DNA from: Haloarcula amylovorans
GTDB taxonomy: Archaea; Halobacteriota; Halobacteria; Halobacteriales; Haloarculaceae
Length of the DNA stretch: 64,000 nt
Assembly (NCBI RefSeq): GCF_004681185.1
Contig: NZ_SRIF01000002.1
Location: 186,001 to 250,000 of the forward strand
Reading direction: 5' to 3'
Shown: positions 7,708-15,147 of the stretch, one piece after another
Layout: each line of letters begins with the position of its first letter
How positions within the stretch are numbered: the first letter of the stretch is position 1
The notes under the pieces: model-generated
The model's input: the letters and a program-made list of their open reading frames with translations, nothing else
Databases searched by the model: none
What the model was told of the DNA's origin: nothing
Made by a program: the position numbers and the translations under genes

Positions 7708-9921
7708 TTGCCCGAGAGCGACCAATCCCTCTCCGTGGCGACGACCGACGACGGCTACCTCCGCTTTTTCCCGTACGACCAGCCGTACGACCACCAGCGA
7801 GAGGCGATGTCGACCATCTACGACGCCTTGGACGAGGGACAGGACGTTCTCTTCGAGGGGGCGTGTGGTACCGGCAAGACGCTGGCGTCGCTGGTGCCGG
7901 CGCTCGAACACGCTCGCGAGACGGGCAAGACCGTCGTCATCACGACGAACGTCCACCAGCAGATGCGCCAGTTCGTCGAGGACGCCCGCGCCATCACGCA
8001 GAAGGAACGACTCCGCGCGGTCGTCTTCCGCGGCAAGGGGTCGATGTGTCACATCGACGTGGACTACGAGGAGTGTCAGGCCCTGCGGGATACGACCCGC
8101 GAGCTCGTCGATGTCGAGGAGGACATCGCCGAACTCGAACGCCGCGAGGGCGAACTGCTGGAGGAGGGACAGGCTGGCAGCAGCGAAGCGATGGACGCCC
8201 GCAACGCCGTCGTCGACGAGTTGCGCAACCTTCAGGACCAACAGGCGGAACTCCGCGAGGAGCGGTCGGTCTGTGACCACTACTACCGGAACCTCACCGA
8301 GAACACCGAGGAGTTCTACGCGTGGCTCTACGACGACGTACGGACGCCCGACGACGTCTACGAGTACGCCGAGGAGCAGGGCCTCTGTGGCTACGAACTG
8401 CTGAAAGAGGGGATGGACGGCGTCGACCTCGTTGTGTGTAACTACCACCACCTGCTGGACCCGACCATCCGCGAGCAGTTCTTCCGGTGGCTCGGCCGGG
8501 ACCCCGAGGACGTCGTCGCCGTCTTCGACGAGGCCCACAACGTCGAGTCGGCCGCGCGTGACCACGCCCGACGCACGCTCACCGAGAACACGCTGGACCA
8601 GGCGCTGGACGAACTGGCGGGGTCCGAGGACTCGCGTGCGCCGAACGCCGCGAACGTCCTCGAAACGTTCCGCGACGCGCTGGTCGAGACGTACGAAGAC
8701 AGTTTTGGCTTCGGTGGTCGAGAGGCGGTAGACGACCACTGGGAGGATGTTACCGTCGCCAACGACGACCGGAAAGACGACCTGACGCTTTCCTTCCTGC
8801 AGGGGTACACCGGCCCCGGCTTCCCCGAGGAGGTCGACAAAGCGGTCGACCTCGGTCGTGACCTCGACGCGCGCTACGAAGAGGAGTTCAAAGACGGGAC
8901 TCTCGACACCCGAAAGGAGTGTCAGACCCTGCAGGCGGCGACGTTCCTCTCGGAGTGGCTGGCCGAGTCCGACGCCGCCGGGCAGTATCCCGTTGCGAGC
9001 GTCCGTCGCGACGAGAGCAGCGGTGACGTCTACGGCCGCGCGGAACTGTACACCTGCATCCCCGAAGAAGTGACCCGCGACCTCTTCGACGACTTACACG
9101 CCTCGGTGTTGATGAGCGCGACGTTGCGCCCCTTCGACGTGACCGAGGACGTGGTCGGTCTCTCAGACCCCGTAACGATGGCCTACGGCGCGCAGTTCCC
9201 CGAGGAACGCCGCCGGACCTACTCTGTGGACGGGCCGGCGCTCTTTTCGAGCGAGCGGGACAACCCCGAGACACAACGGACCATCGCGCGCACTCTCGAA
9301 GACATCATCCGGTTCACACCCGGGAATACGCTCGTGTTCTGCCCCTCGTACAGCGAGGCCGAGCGGTACCACGACATGGTCGCCGTCAGCGGGACGCGCT
9401 ATCTGGACGAACCCGGCACACAGGCGCGTGACCTCCGTGAGGCCTTTACCACCGGCGACGACGGCGTCCTGTTCACCTCGCTGTGGGGTACCCTCGGAGA
9501 AGGCGTGAGCTACGACGGCGACGACGCTCGAACCGTCGTCGTGGTCGGCGTGCCTTACCCCCACCTCGACGACCGGATGGAGGCCGTCCAGGACGCCTAT
9601 GGAAGCGCGTTCGCCGATGACGACACCGACGCCGAGGACGCCGGGTGGCGCTACGCCGTCGAAATTCCGACCGTTCGCAAGACCAGACAAGCTCTCGGCC
9701 GGGTCGTCCGTTCACCAGAGGACTTCGGCGCTCGCATCCTCCTGGATACGCGCTACACGCAAGGTGCCGGGATGGAGATGCACGATTACGCCGTCCGGGG
9801 AACGTTCCCGCCCGAGGAACGTCAAGAGATGGTCGACGTCGCCCCGGACAAACTCAAGTTTGCGCTCCTGAACTTCTATCAGGACATGCAGGCGTACGAC
9901 GGGCCGCCGCCGAAGCCGTAG
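7708..9921 (+). CDS. XPD/Rad3-type ATP-dependent DNA helicase
   Basis: 737 residues from a TTG at 7708; a GTG at 7735 (nine codons later) is an equally good start. Walker A is GACGTGKT at residues 51-58 and the DEAH box is at 274-277. Cysteines 114, 123, 189 and 227 lie between them and may be the iron-sulfur ligands of the XPD family, although a charged coiled-coil-like insert separates them more widely than in classical XPD. The C-terminal helicase domain includes LWGTLGEGVSYDG and a QALGRVVRSPEDFG motif VI. Predicted 5'-3' helicase in DNA repair. A hairpin follows the stop. Confidence 0.92.
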   Translation: MPESDQSLSVATTDDGYLRFFPYDQPYDHQREAMSTIYDALDEGQDVLFEGACGTGKTLASLVPALEHARETGKTVVITTNVHQQMRQFVEDARAITQKERLRAVVFRGKGSMCHIDVDYEECQALRDTTRELVDVEEDIAELERREGELLEEGQAGSSEAMDARNAVVDELRNLQDQQAELREERSVCDHYYRNLTENTEEFYAWLYDDVRTPDDVYEYAEEQGLCGYELLKEGMDGVDLVVCNYHHLLDPTIREQFFRWLGRDPEDVVAVFDEAHNVESAARDHARRTLTENTLDQALDELAGSEDSRAPNAANVLETFRDALVETYEDSFGFGGREAVDDHWEDVTVANDDRKDDLTLSFLQGYTGPGFPEEVDKAVDLGRDLDARYEEEFKDGTLDTRKECQTLQAATFLSEWLAESDAAGQYPVASVRRDESSGDVYGRAELYTCIPEEVTRDLFDDLHASVLMSATLRPFDVTEDVVGLSDPVTMAYGAQFPEERRRTYSVDGPALFSSERDNPETQRTIARTLEDIIRFTPGNTLVFCPSYSEAERYHDMVAVSGTRYLDEPGTQARDLREAFTTGDDGVLFTSLWGTLGEGVSYDGDDARTVVVVGVPYPHLDDRMEAVQDAYGSAFADDDTDAEDAGWRYAVEIPTVRKTRQALGRVVRSPEDFGARILLDTRYTQGAGMEMHDYAVRGTFPPEERQEMVDVAPDKLKFALLNFYQDMQAYDGPPPKP

Positions 9922-9950
9922 CGAGGGACTGCACGAGGCGCAGTCCCTCG
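9922..9950 (+). terminator. hairpin directly after the helicase stop
   Basis: Perfect 11-bp inverted repeat (arms 9922-9932 and 9940-9950, 7-nt loop) beginning on the base after the TAG at 9919-9921. A weak T-run makes this only a possible terminator or 3'-end protecting structure. Confidence 0.5.
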
Positions 9951-10098
9951 AAGCAGAACGGCGAAAGTGAGCCGTGAGTGACGAGAGACGCGGAGCGGCC
10001 CCCGACGGCGCGTTCGATACGCCGTGAGAACGACGAGAACTGACGCCCGCCTGACGGGGGTACGTTCGTCACCTCGAACGGCCAACGTCGAACTAGCG

Positions 10099-10482
10099 AT
10101 GCTCCGAAACGGACTCACCGCCATCGGCGTCGTCGAACTCCTGTTTCCCGAAACGCTCATCCAGGCGGCCGAACAGATAGCACTCGACAACCCGAACGAG
10201 TGCGAGTTACGGTCGTGGGTCGCGCCCGGGGCACGAGTGGAAGGACTCGCCATCCTATTCGTTATGTGGCGAAGTGACGACTCGTATTCCGCGTTCAAGC
10301 GGTTCCTCGGCCTCGTCGGCGTCCTCGCTCTGGTCGCCCCGCAAGCCTACGTCGACTACGGCGCAGCGCTAGCATATACTGACGCCGCCGACTGCAAGTG
10401 GAGAGACTGGGTGTATTCGGGGACCCGTCTCGTCGGGCTGCTGTACGTCCTCGTCGCGGTAGCCGAACGACGAGCAGACTGA
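10099..10482 (+). CDS. small hydrophobic haloarchaeal protein
   Basis: 127 residues from the ATG at 10099. An in-frame GTG at 10024 would add an Arg/Thr-rich tail with no halophile character, so I prefer the later start, which opens MLRNGLTAIGVVELLFPE. About three hydrophobic segments (near residues 5-20, 65-90 and 108-122) suggest a membrane protein. It contains a CELRSWVAPGARVEGLA / CKWRDWVYSGTRLVGLL internal repeat, so the protein seems to be built of two related halves. Function unknown. Confidence 0.65.
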   Translation: MLRNGLTAIGVVELLFPETLIQAAEQIALDNPNECELRSWVAPGARVEGLAILFVMWRSDDSYSAFKRFLGLVGVLALVAPQAYVDYGAALAYTDAADCKWRDWVYSGTRLVGLLYVLVAVAERRAD

Positions 10483-10561
10483 GGTGGACTCGAACGACCA
10501 GTCGAACCGTCCCGAGCGGAAAGAGGTGGATAGAAAACCCCCGCTGTGCTATCCCCGCGCA

Positions 10562-11194
10562 ATGCTAATCGCGTTCGACTTCGATGGGACGCTCTCGGAC
10601 TCGGAGATGACGGTCCTGCTCGGGAAACGAAACGGTACCGCACAGGACATGGCTGATATCACCGAACGAGCGATGAACGACGAGATAGCGTACGCAGAGA
10701 GCCTGCGCCAGCGCTGTGCGCTGCTCGAAGACCTGCCCGACGAGAAGGCCCAGGCGGCCTTCGACGAGGTTGAACTGCGCCCCGGCGCGGGCGAGGTTAT
10801 CGCGGCCCTGCGCGAAGCGGGCCACTACGTTGCTATCCTCACCGGCGGGTTCGAACGCGGTGTCGAGGCCGCACTCGCGAAGGAGGGCGTCGACGTCGAC
10901 GCCATCGTCGCCAACCGCCTCCCGGTCACCGATGACCGTCTCACCGGCGAGGTCGATGGGCCGCTCATCGAGGGGACGAAAGACGACGCCCTCGAAGTGG
11001 CGACGGCCATCACCGGCGAAGACCGCGCACAGACCGTCGCAGTGGGCGACGGCGCGAACGACCTCCCGATGCTGAAAGTCGCGGGCCTCGCAGTCGGCTT
11101 CGAGCCGAAGCCGGCCGTCGAGCCGTCCTGTGACGTGACCGTCTCGACGATGGGCGAACTGCACGACCTCTTCGAAGAACGAGGAATTCTGTAG
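10562..11194 (+). CDS. serB: phosphoserine phosphatase
   Basis: 210 residues from ATG 10562, which places the catalytic HAD motif DFDGTLSD at residues 5-12. The remaining HAD motifs are present: ILTGGFERG (motif II), a lysine in EGTKDDA (motif III) and GDGANDLPML (motif IV), the last in the form typical of SerB. It hydrolyses phosphoserine in the last step of serine synthesis; SerA is encoded at 34310. An in-frame upstream start at 10484 adds a polar tail and is not needed. Confidence 0.88.
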   Translation: MLIAFDFDGTLSDSEMTVLLGKRNGTAQDMADITERAMNDEIAYAESLRQRCALLEDLPDEKAQAAFDEVELRPGAGEVIAALREAGHYVAILTGGFERGVEAALAKEGVDVDAIVANRLPVTDDRLTGEVDGPLIEGTKDDALEVATAITGEDRAQTVAVGDGANDLPMLKVAGLAVGFEPKPAVEPSCDVTVSTMGELHDLFEERGIL

Positions 11195-11204
11195 TCCGAA
11201 GCGA

Positions 11205-11513
11205 CTACGGCCTCGACGCCGGTTCGGGGTCGGCGTGGGCGTACAGCGAGTGGACGAGCAGGCCGAACCCCAGCGCCGTCACCACCCGTTGAACGAGGAC
11301 GCCATCCAGAAACCCCCAGCCGAGCATCTGGTGGACGCTGCCGCCGAGCAGGAGACCGAGAGTGACCAGCCCGAACCCGGCGGCGAACCGTCGCATCACC
11401 GGCGACCCGCTCCGACGGGCCGCTCGGTAGGCGAGGTGAGTGATGACGCTGCCGAGGACGAGGACGACGGCGCTGGTCACCACCACGAGGATGGTCGTGA
11501 GTGCTGGCTCCAT
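11205..11513 (-). CDS. small three-helix membrane protein
   Basis: 102 residues with three hydrophobic spans (about residues 5-27, 43-65 and 72-92) and short charged loops. It resembles the haloarchaeal DUF7521 family, often found beside ArsR-type regulators, though none is adjacent here. It ends 10 bp from the serB stop on the other strand. No catalytic residues are visible. Function unknown. Confidence 0.75.
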   Translation of the reverse strand: MEPALTTILVVVTSAVVLVLGSVITHLAYRAARRSGSPVMRRFAAGFGLVTLGLLLGGSVHQMLGWGFLDGVLVQRVVTALGFGLLVHSLYAHADPEPASRP

Positions 11514-11603
11514 ATCAACCCCTCCAGATATTGCGGCATCGGTTCGGTCTCAGGCGTGCCGATGCCGGGCACGCGGGTAGTGAACGAGCGGTCCGCACGG
11601 TCC

Positions 11604-12179
11604 TCACCCGAGGAGCGCGCGGAGCCACGCGTTGTTTTTCACGACGTCGAGTTTCTCCAGGTAGGCGTCCAAGCCGAGGATGCGGCCCGCGCCGATCGCG
11701 CCGAGGCCGAACAGGAGCGCCGCGTAGACGACGTGGTCGTCGACGACCCAGCCGTGAGCGATCGGAAGGCCCGCCATGAGGCCGCCCTGGAGGCTCGCCG
11801 CCCAGAACATGAGCATCATGACGGCACCCCAGAACGCGTTCCAGCGGACGAACGCGCCGACGATGAGGCCGATGCCCGTCAGGGTGAGCCCCCACATCAC
11901 GAGCATGTCGATGAGCGGGCTGCCGGCCATCGCGCCCCACATCCCCACGAAGGGATTGCCCTCGGGGATGGCGTTAGCGAGGTAGCCAGCCGCCGTCCAG
12001 TCGTTCGCCGGGTCAGCATCGAGGTACGTGATGAGTTTCGTGAGACCCCCTTGCAGGAGGACCCACCCCATCGTGACCCGGAGCGCGAGGATGGCGTAGC
12101 CAATCCAGTGCTCGGAGTACTCGAAGTCGGTTTCGCGGCCGAACAGTTCTGCGTCGAGGCGCCGGGTGTTGGTGGACAT
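11604..12179 (-). CDS. DoxX-family membrane protein
   Basis: 191 residues. Four membrane helices and the segment ILALRVTMGWVLLQGGLTKL match the DoxX/DoxD family, whose members include a subunit of a thiosulfate:quinone or terminal quinol oxidase and many uncharacterised respiratory accessory proteins. The AWLRALLG C-terminus is charged and cytoplasmic. No oxidase subunit lies nearby, so a redox role is only inferred from the family. A 165-bp gap separates it from metY. Confidence 0.85.
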   Translation of the reverse strand: MSTNTRRLDAELFGRETDFEYSEHWIGYAILALRVTMGWVLLQGGLTKLITYLDADPANDWTAAGYLANAIPEGNPFVGMWGAMAGSPLIDMLVMWGLTLTGIGLIVGAFVRWNAFWGAVMMLMFWAASLQGGLMAGLPIAHGWVVDDHVVYAALLFGLGAIGAGRILGLDAYLEKLDVVKNNAWLRALLG

Positions 12180-12344
12180 TATTGGTTCCCTCTACAGGTA
12201 AGAATTGGACCGCACACCTCTTGAAGCGAGACGAGGGTTCCCAGATATCGAGAATTCAACAGTTCCGGTTCCCGTCAGCAAGTCGCCGAGCGCGGTGGGT
12301 CAACCGCCGGTCGTGGGCCGGTGCCGTCGCGGCTCGACCGACGC

Positions 12345-13640
12345 CTACCGCGTTGCCTGGCCGATGGCCTGGTCTAAGTCCGCGACGATGTCCTCGACCG
12401 CCTCGGTCCCCACCGAGAGGCGCACCATATCGTCGGTGACGCCCGCAGCGGCTTTCTCCTCGTCGGTGAGTTGCTGGTGGGTCGTCGAAGCGGGGTGGAT
12501 GACGAGCGTCTTCGCGTCGCCGACGTTCGCCAGAAGTGAGGCGATTTCGGTCGATTCGACGGTGGTCCGAGCGGCGTCGTAGCCGTCTTCGAGACCGAAC
12601 GTTATCATGCCGCCGTAGCCGCCGTCGAGATACTCGCTCGCAGTCTCGTGGGTCTCGTGGGAGTCCAGGCCGGGATAGGTGACCCACGACACCTCGGGGT
12701 GGTCGTCTAAGAACTCCGCGACAGTCATCGCGTTGTCGCAGTGACGGTCCATGCGGGCGGGGAGGGTTTCGAGGCCCTGCATCGTCTGCCACGCGTCGAA
12801 GGGCGACTGCTGGCAGCCCAAATCTCGCAGCCCGCGAGCGATGGCGGCGTAGGTAAAGGCCGCGTCGCCGAATCGCTCTTGGAAGTTGACGCCGTGGTAG
12901 GCGGGGTTGTCGCCGGCGATCTCGGGATACTTCTCTTCGTACTCGTCCCACGGGAACGAGCCACCGTCGACGAGGACGCCGCCGACGGTGGTGCCGTGGC
13001 CGTGAATCCACTTCGTCGTGGAGTTCCAGACGAGGTCCGCGCCGTGGTCGATGGGATTACAGAGGTACGGCGTGGCGAAGGTGTTGTCCACGAAGAAGGG
13101 GACGCCGTGGTCGTGGGCGATGTCGGCCAGCCGCTCGAAGTCGGGGGTGACGAGCGCGGGATTACCGATGGTCTCGCAGTGGACGTAGGCCGTGTCGTCG
13201 TCGATGGCCGCCTCGTAGGCGTCGTAATCCAGCGTATCGACGAAGCGCGTCTCGACGCCGTTACGCGGTGCGGTGTGCGTGTAGTAGGTGTAGGTCCCGC
13301 CGTACAGCGAGGAGGCGGTGACGACGTTGTCACCTACGTCAGCGAGTAAGAACGTGGCGAGGTTGAGCGACGCCATCCCCGAGGCGGTGGCGACGGCTCC
13401 GACCCCGCCTTCGAGTGCGGCCAGTCGCTCCTGTAACATCCCGACAGTGGGGTTCATCAGCCGTGAGTAGATGTGTCCCGGCTTCTCTAAGGCGAACTGC
13501 GCAGCGGCGTCCTCGGCGTCCTCGAAGACGTAGGAGGTGGTCTGATAGATGGGCGGTGCGCGCGCACGGGCCTCGGCGTCCGGCGTTTCCTGTCCGACGT
13601 GGAGTGCGTCGGTCTCGAACTGGCGGTCGTCGTCGCTCAT
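12345..13640 (-). CDS. metY: O-acetylhomoserine sulfhydrylase (PLP-dependent)
   Basis: 431 residues, typical for the Cys/Met metabolism PLP family. The PLP lysine lies in NSTTKWIHGHGT; the substrate-side YSRLMNPTVGMLQERLAALEGG and the aromatic SSLYGGTYTYYTHT segments are those of O-acetylhomoserine (thiol)-lyases. The enzyme makes homocysteine from O-acetylhomoserine and sulfide. The expected partner metX is not in the visible neighbourhood. The start ATG at 13640 lies about 28 bp after a CTTAAG TATA-like box, so the mRNA is probably leaderless. Confidence 0.92.
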   Translation of the reverse strand: MSDDDRQFETDALHVGQETPDAEARARAPPIYQTTSYVFEDAEDAAAQFALEKPGHIYSRLMNPTVGMLQERLAALEGGVGAVATASGMASLNLATFLLADVGDNVVTASSLYGGTYTYYTHTAPRNGVETRFVDTLDYDAYEAAIDDDTAYVHCETIGNPALVTPDFERLADIAHDHGVPFFVDNTFATPYLCNPIDHGADLVWNSTTKWIHGHGTTVGGVLVDGGSFPWDEYEEKYPEIAGDNPAYHGVNFQERFGDAAFTYAAIARGLRDLGCQQSPFDAWQTMQGLETLPARMDRHCDNAMTVAEFLDDHPEVSWVTYPGLDSHETHETASEYLDGGYGGMITFGLEDGYDAARTTVESTEIASLLANVGDAKTLVIHPASTTHQQLTDEEKAAAGVTDDMVRLSVGTEAVEDIVADLDQAIGQATR

Positions 13641-13656
13641 ACACCCGCCCTGTCAC

Positions 13657-13672
13657 GGGGGACCCCCTTAAG
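13657..13672 (-). promoter_or_regulatory. metY promoter with G5-T-C5 palindrome
   Basis: A TATA-like CTTAAG (13667-13672) sits about 28 bp before the metY ATG. Directly downstream is a perfect palindrome of five G and five C around one central base (13657-13667), where a repressor could cover the transcription start. Operator role is inferred. Confidence 0.4.
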
Positions 13673-13756
13673 TCTCGCTGGCAGCGGCGATACGCTCCCG
13701 AAATCCGGGATACCGGCGAACATCTGCCGGCATCTCGGGGACGGATAGGACGGAAC

Positions 13757-14209
13757 TCAGCCGTCGAGCGACCCGGCGTAGGACTGGTCGCGTGCGACCA
13801 CCGTCTCGGGCTCGAAGCGCACGAGGCCGTAGCCGTCGCCGCCTAGCCCGCGAAATCGCTCGTCCCAGTCGTCTCGGTCGGGACCGAGGTACTTCCGGAG
13901 CAACCGTCCCGCTCGGTCGGCGTCGTACGCTTCCAGCGTCGCTGTCCCGCGCATCCCGACGTGTTCGACGCCTCCCGCTTTCGGGTCGAAGTCCACGATA
14001 GCGAGCGCAGAGTCGGGGAACTCTCGGACCCGGTCGGGGTACGAGCGCCCGTCTTCCATGGCGATGAGCCACACGTGCTGTTCCTCCCAGTGGAACCACA
14101 GCGGAGAGACCCGTGGACCGGCCACCGAAGATTGAGCGAGAAAACAGAACAGCGGGCGAGCAAGGAACTCGTCCAACGGGGTTTCGAGCGTGTTCTCGAC
14201 GATATCCAT
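13757..14209 (-). CDS. pyridoxamine 5'-phosphate oxidase-like protein
   Basis: 150 residues with the split-barrel flavin fold of the PNPOx family (FLAQSSVAGPRVSPLWFHWEEQHVWLIAMEDG, then ALAIVDFDPKAGGVEHVGMRGTATL). Members bind FMN or F420 and include many proteins not involved in vitamin B6 synthesis. Its cofactor and substrate are unknown. It stands alone between metY and a lipoprotein gene on the same strand. Confidence 0.85.
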   Translation of the reverse strand: MDIVENTLETPLDEFLARPLFCFLAQSSVAGPRVSPLWFHWEEQHVWLIAMEDGRSYPDRVREFPDSALAIVDFDPKAGGVEHVGMRGTATLEAYDADRAGRLLRKYLGPDRDDWDERFRGLGGDGYGLVRFEPETVVARDQSYAGSLDG

Positions 14210-14270
14210 ACCGATGCGACGAGCGCCCGAAGGAATAGATTAGCGGAGACGCGGGCCGCTCACCCGGATA

Positions 14271-14735
14271 CTAGGAAGGTGATGCGGACGGCGATTCGCC
14301 TTCGCTCCGACACCGCGCGTCGAACGACGGTTCGCCGTTCTCGATGGTCGCGTCGACGACGAAATCGGGACATTCCGCGGGGTCCCACGTTCGCCCCCGC
14401 TGGCCGCCCTCGCTGCTGATGCTGAAGTCGTACTGTTCGTCGGCCCGCCGGAGCGTCGCGACCATCTTGATGGACTCGCCAGCGGGCAACGTCCCCGAGA
14501 AACTATCGGTCACGCTCGACCCCTGATTGACGACGACTTCGTAGGACCGGGCGACGTCGTCCCGGTTTTCGAGCGTGAGCGTGACGGATACCTCTTCGCG
14601 TGTCGGCGTTGGCGTCTCCGTCTGGGAACCCCCGTCACACCCGGCGAGCGATGCCGCGATACCTGTACCGGCGAGCGCGAGCACTCGCCGCCGCGTTTCG
14701 ACGTGATCGCTATCCAACCGGCTTAGTCTCGACAT
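14271..14735 (-). CDS. Tat-type lipoprotein
   Basis: 154 residues. The N-terminus has a twin-arginine stretch (ETRRRVLALAGTG) and a lipobox (SLAGC, Cys33), the usual route for haloarchaeal lipoproteins: folded export by Tat and lipid attachment. A Thr/Pro linker precedes a beta-rich domain (VSVTLTLENRDDVARSYEVVV...) like haloarchaeal immunoglobulin-like surface proteins. Two further cysteines could form a disulfide. Function unknown. Confidence 0.82.
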   Translation of the reverse strand: MSRLSRLDSDHVETRRRVLALAGTGIAASLAGCDGGSQTETPTPTREEVSVTLTLENRDDVARSYEVVVNQGSSVTDSFSGTLPAGESIKMVATLRRADEQYDFSISSEGGQRGRTWDPAECPDFVVDATIENGEPSFDARCRSEGESPSASPS

Positions 14736-15147
14736 GGACGGACCTGTATCGGGGCGTGGAAAAGGGTTCTCGCCGAGATCGATGCACGAGGCGGTCGCTC
14801 CTCAGTGTCGTTGGAGTGGAAATAGGGGGCAAAGCGGAGAGTATCTGGGAGTTAGGACGATACCGGGCCGGGAGCGCGTTTCATCGCGCGACCTGGGGAA
14901 GGGCAGGCTGACGACAGAACGTACCGCTCGCCCTCGCGAGCGGTTTCCCCGAACTCGCGGCGACGCCGCGAGTTCGGCCTTTTTCGCCCACGTTCATCAG
15001 AGCGAAGCTCTGATGCAGCCTCTTGGAGAGCAAAGCTCTCCAATGGTCGGCGAATCTTCGATTCGCCTCGACATCAGAAGTCTTTGACTTCTGAGGACGT
15101 TTTTCAAGGAGCGGTCGCCGAAGGCGACCCGACGCAGAAAAAGGTGG
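14736..15147. other. intergenic region with promoter and hairpin array
   Basis: The 412 bp between the lipoprotein start and the PolD1 stop hold the lipoprotein promoter (about 14740-14800) and the hairpin-array repeat from 14866. ORFs that read through the array repeat each other because the DNA is repeated, not because it is coding. Confidence 0.7.
14866..15147 (+). repeat. hairpin-array element, copy A
   Basis: About 282 bp, inversely repeated at 62421-62713. Seven short perfect hairpins follow one another: arms 14924-14931/14936-14943, 14949-14961/14965-14977, 14995-15003/15007-15015, 15023-15031/15035-15043, 15049-15056/15060-15067, 15074-15082/15086-15094 and 15113-15119/15123-15129, nearly all with 3-nt loops. 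Single-stranded conserved blocks separate them (GGGGAAGGGCAGGCTG, CTTTTTCGCCCACG, GACGTTTTTCAAGGAGCGG). The element ends at AAAAAGGTGG, immediately before the PolD1 stop. The 13-bp second hairpin plus TTTTT looks like a terminator for rightward transcription. Confidence 0.9.
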
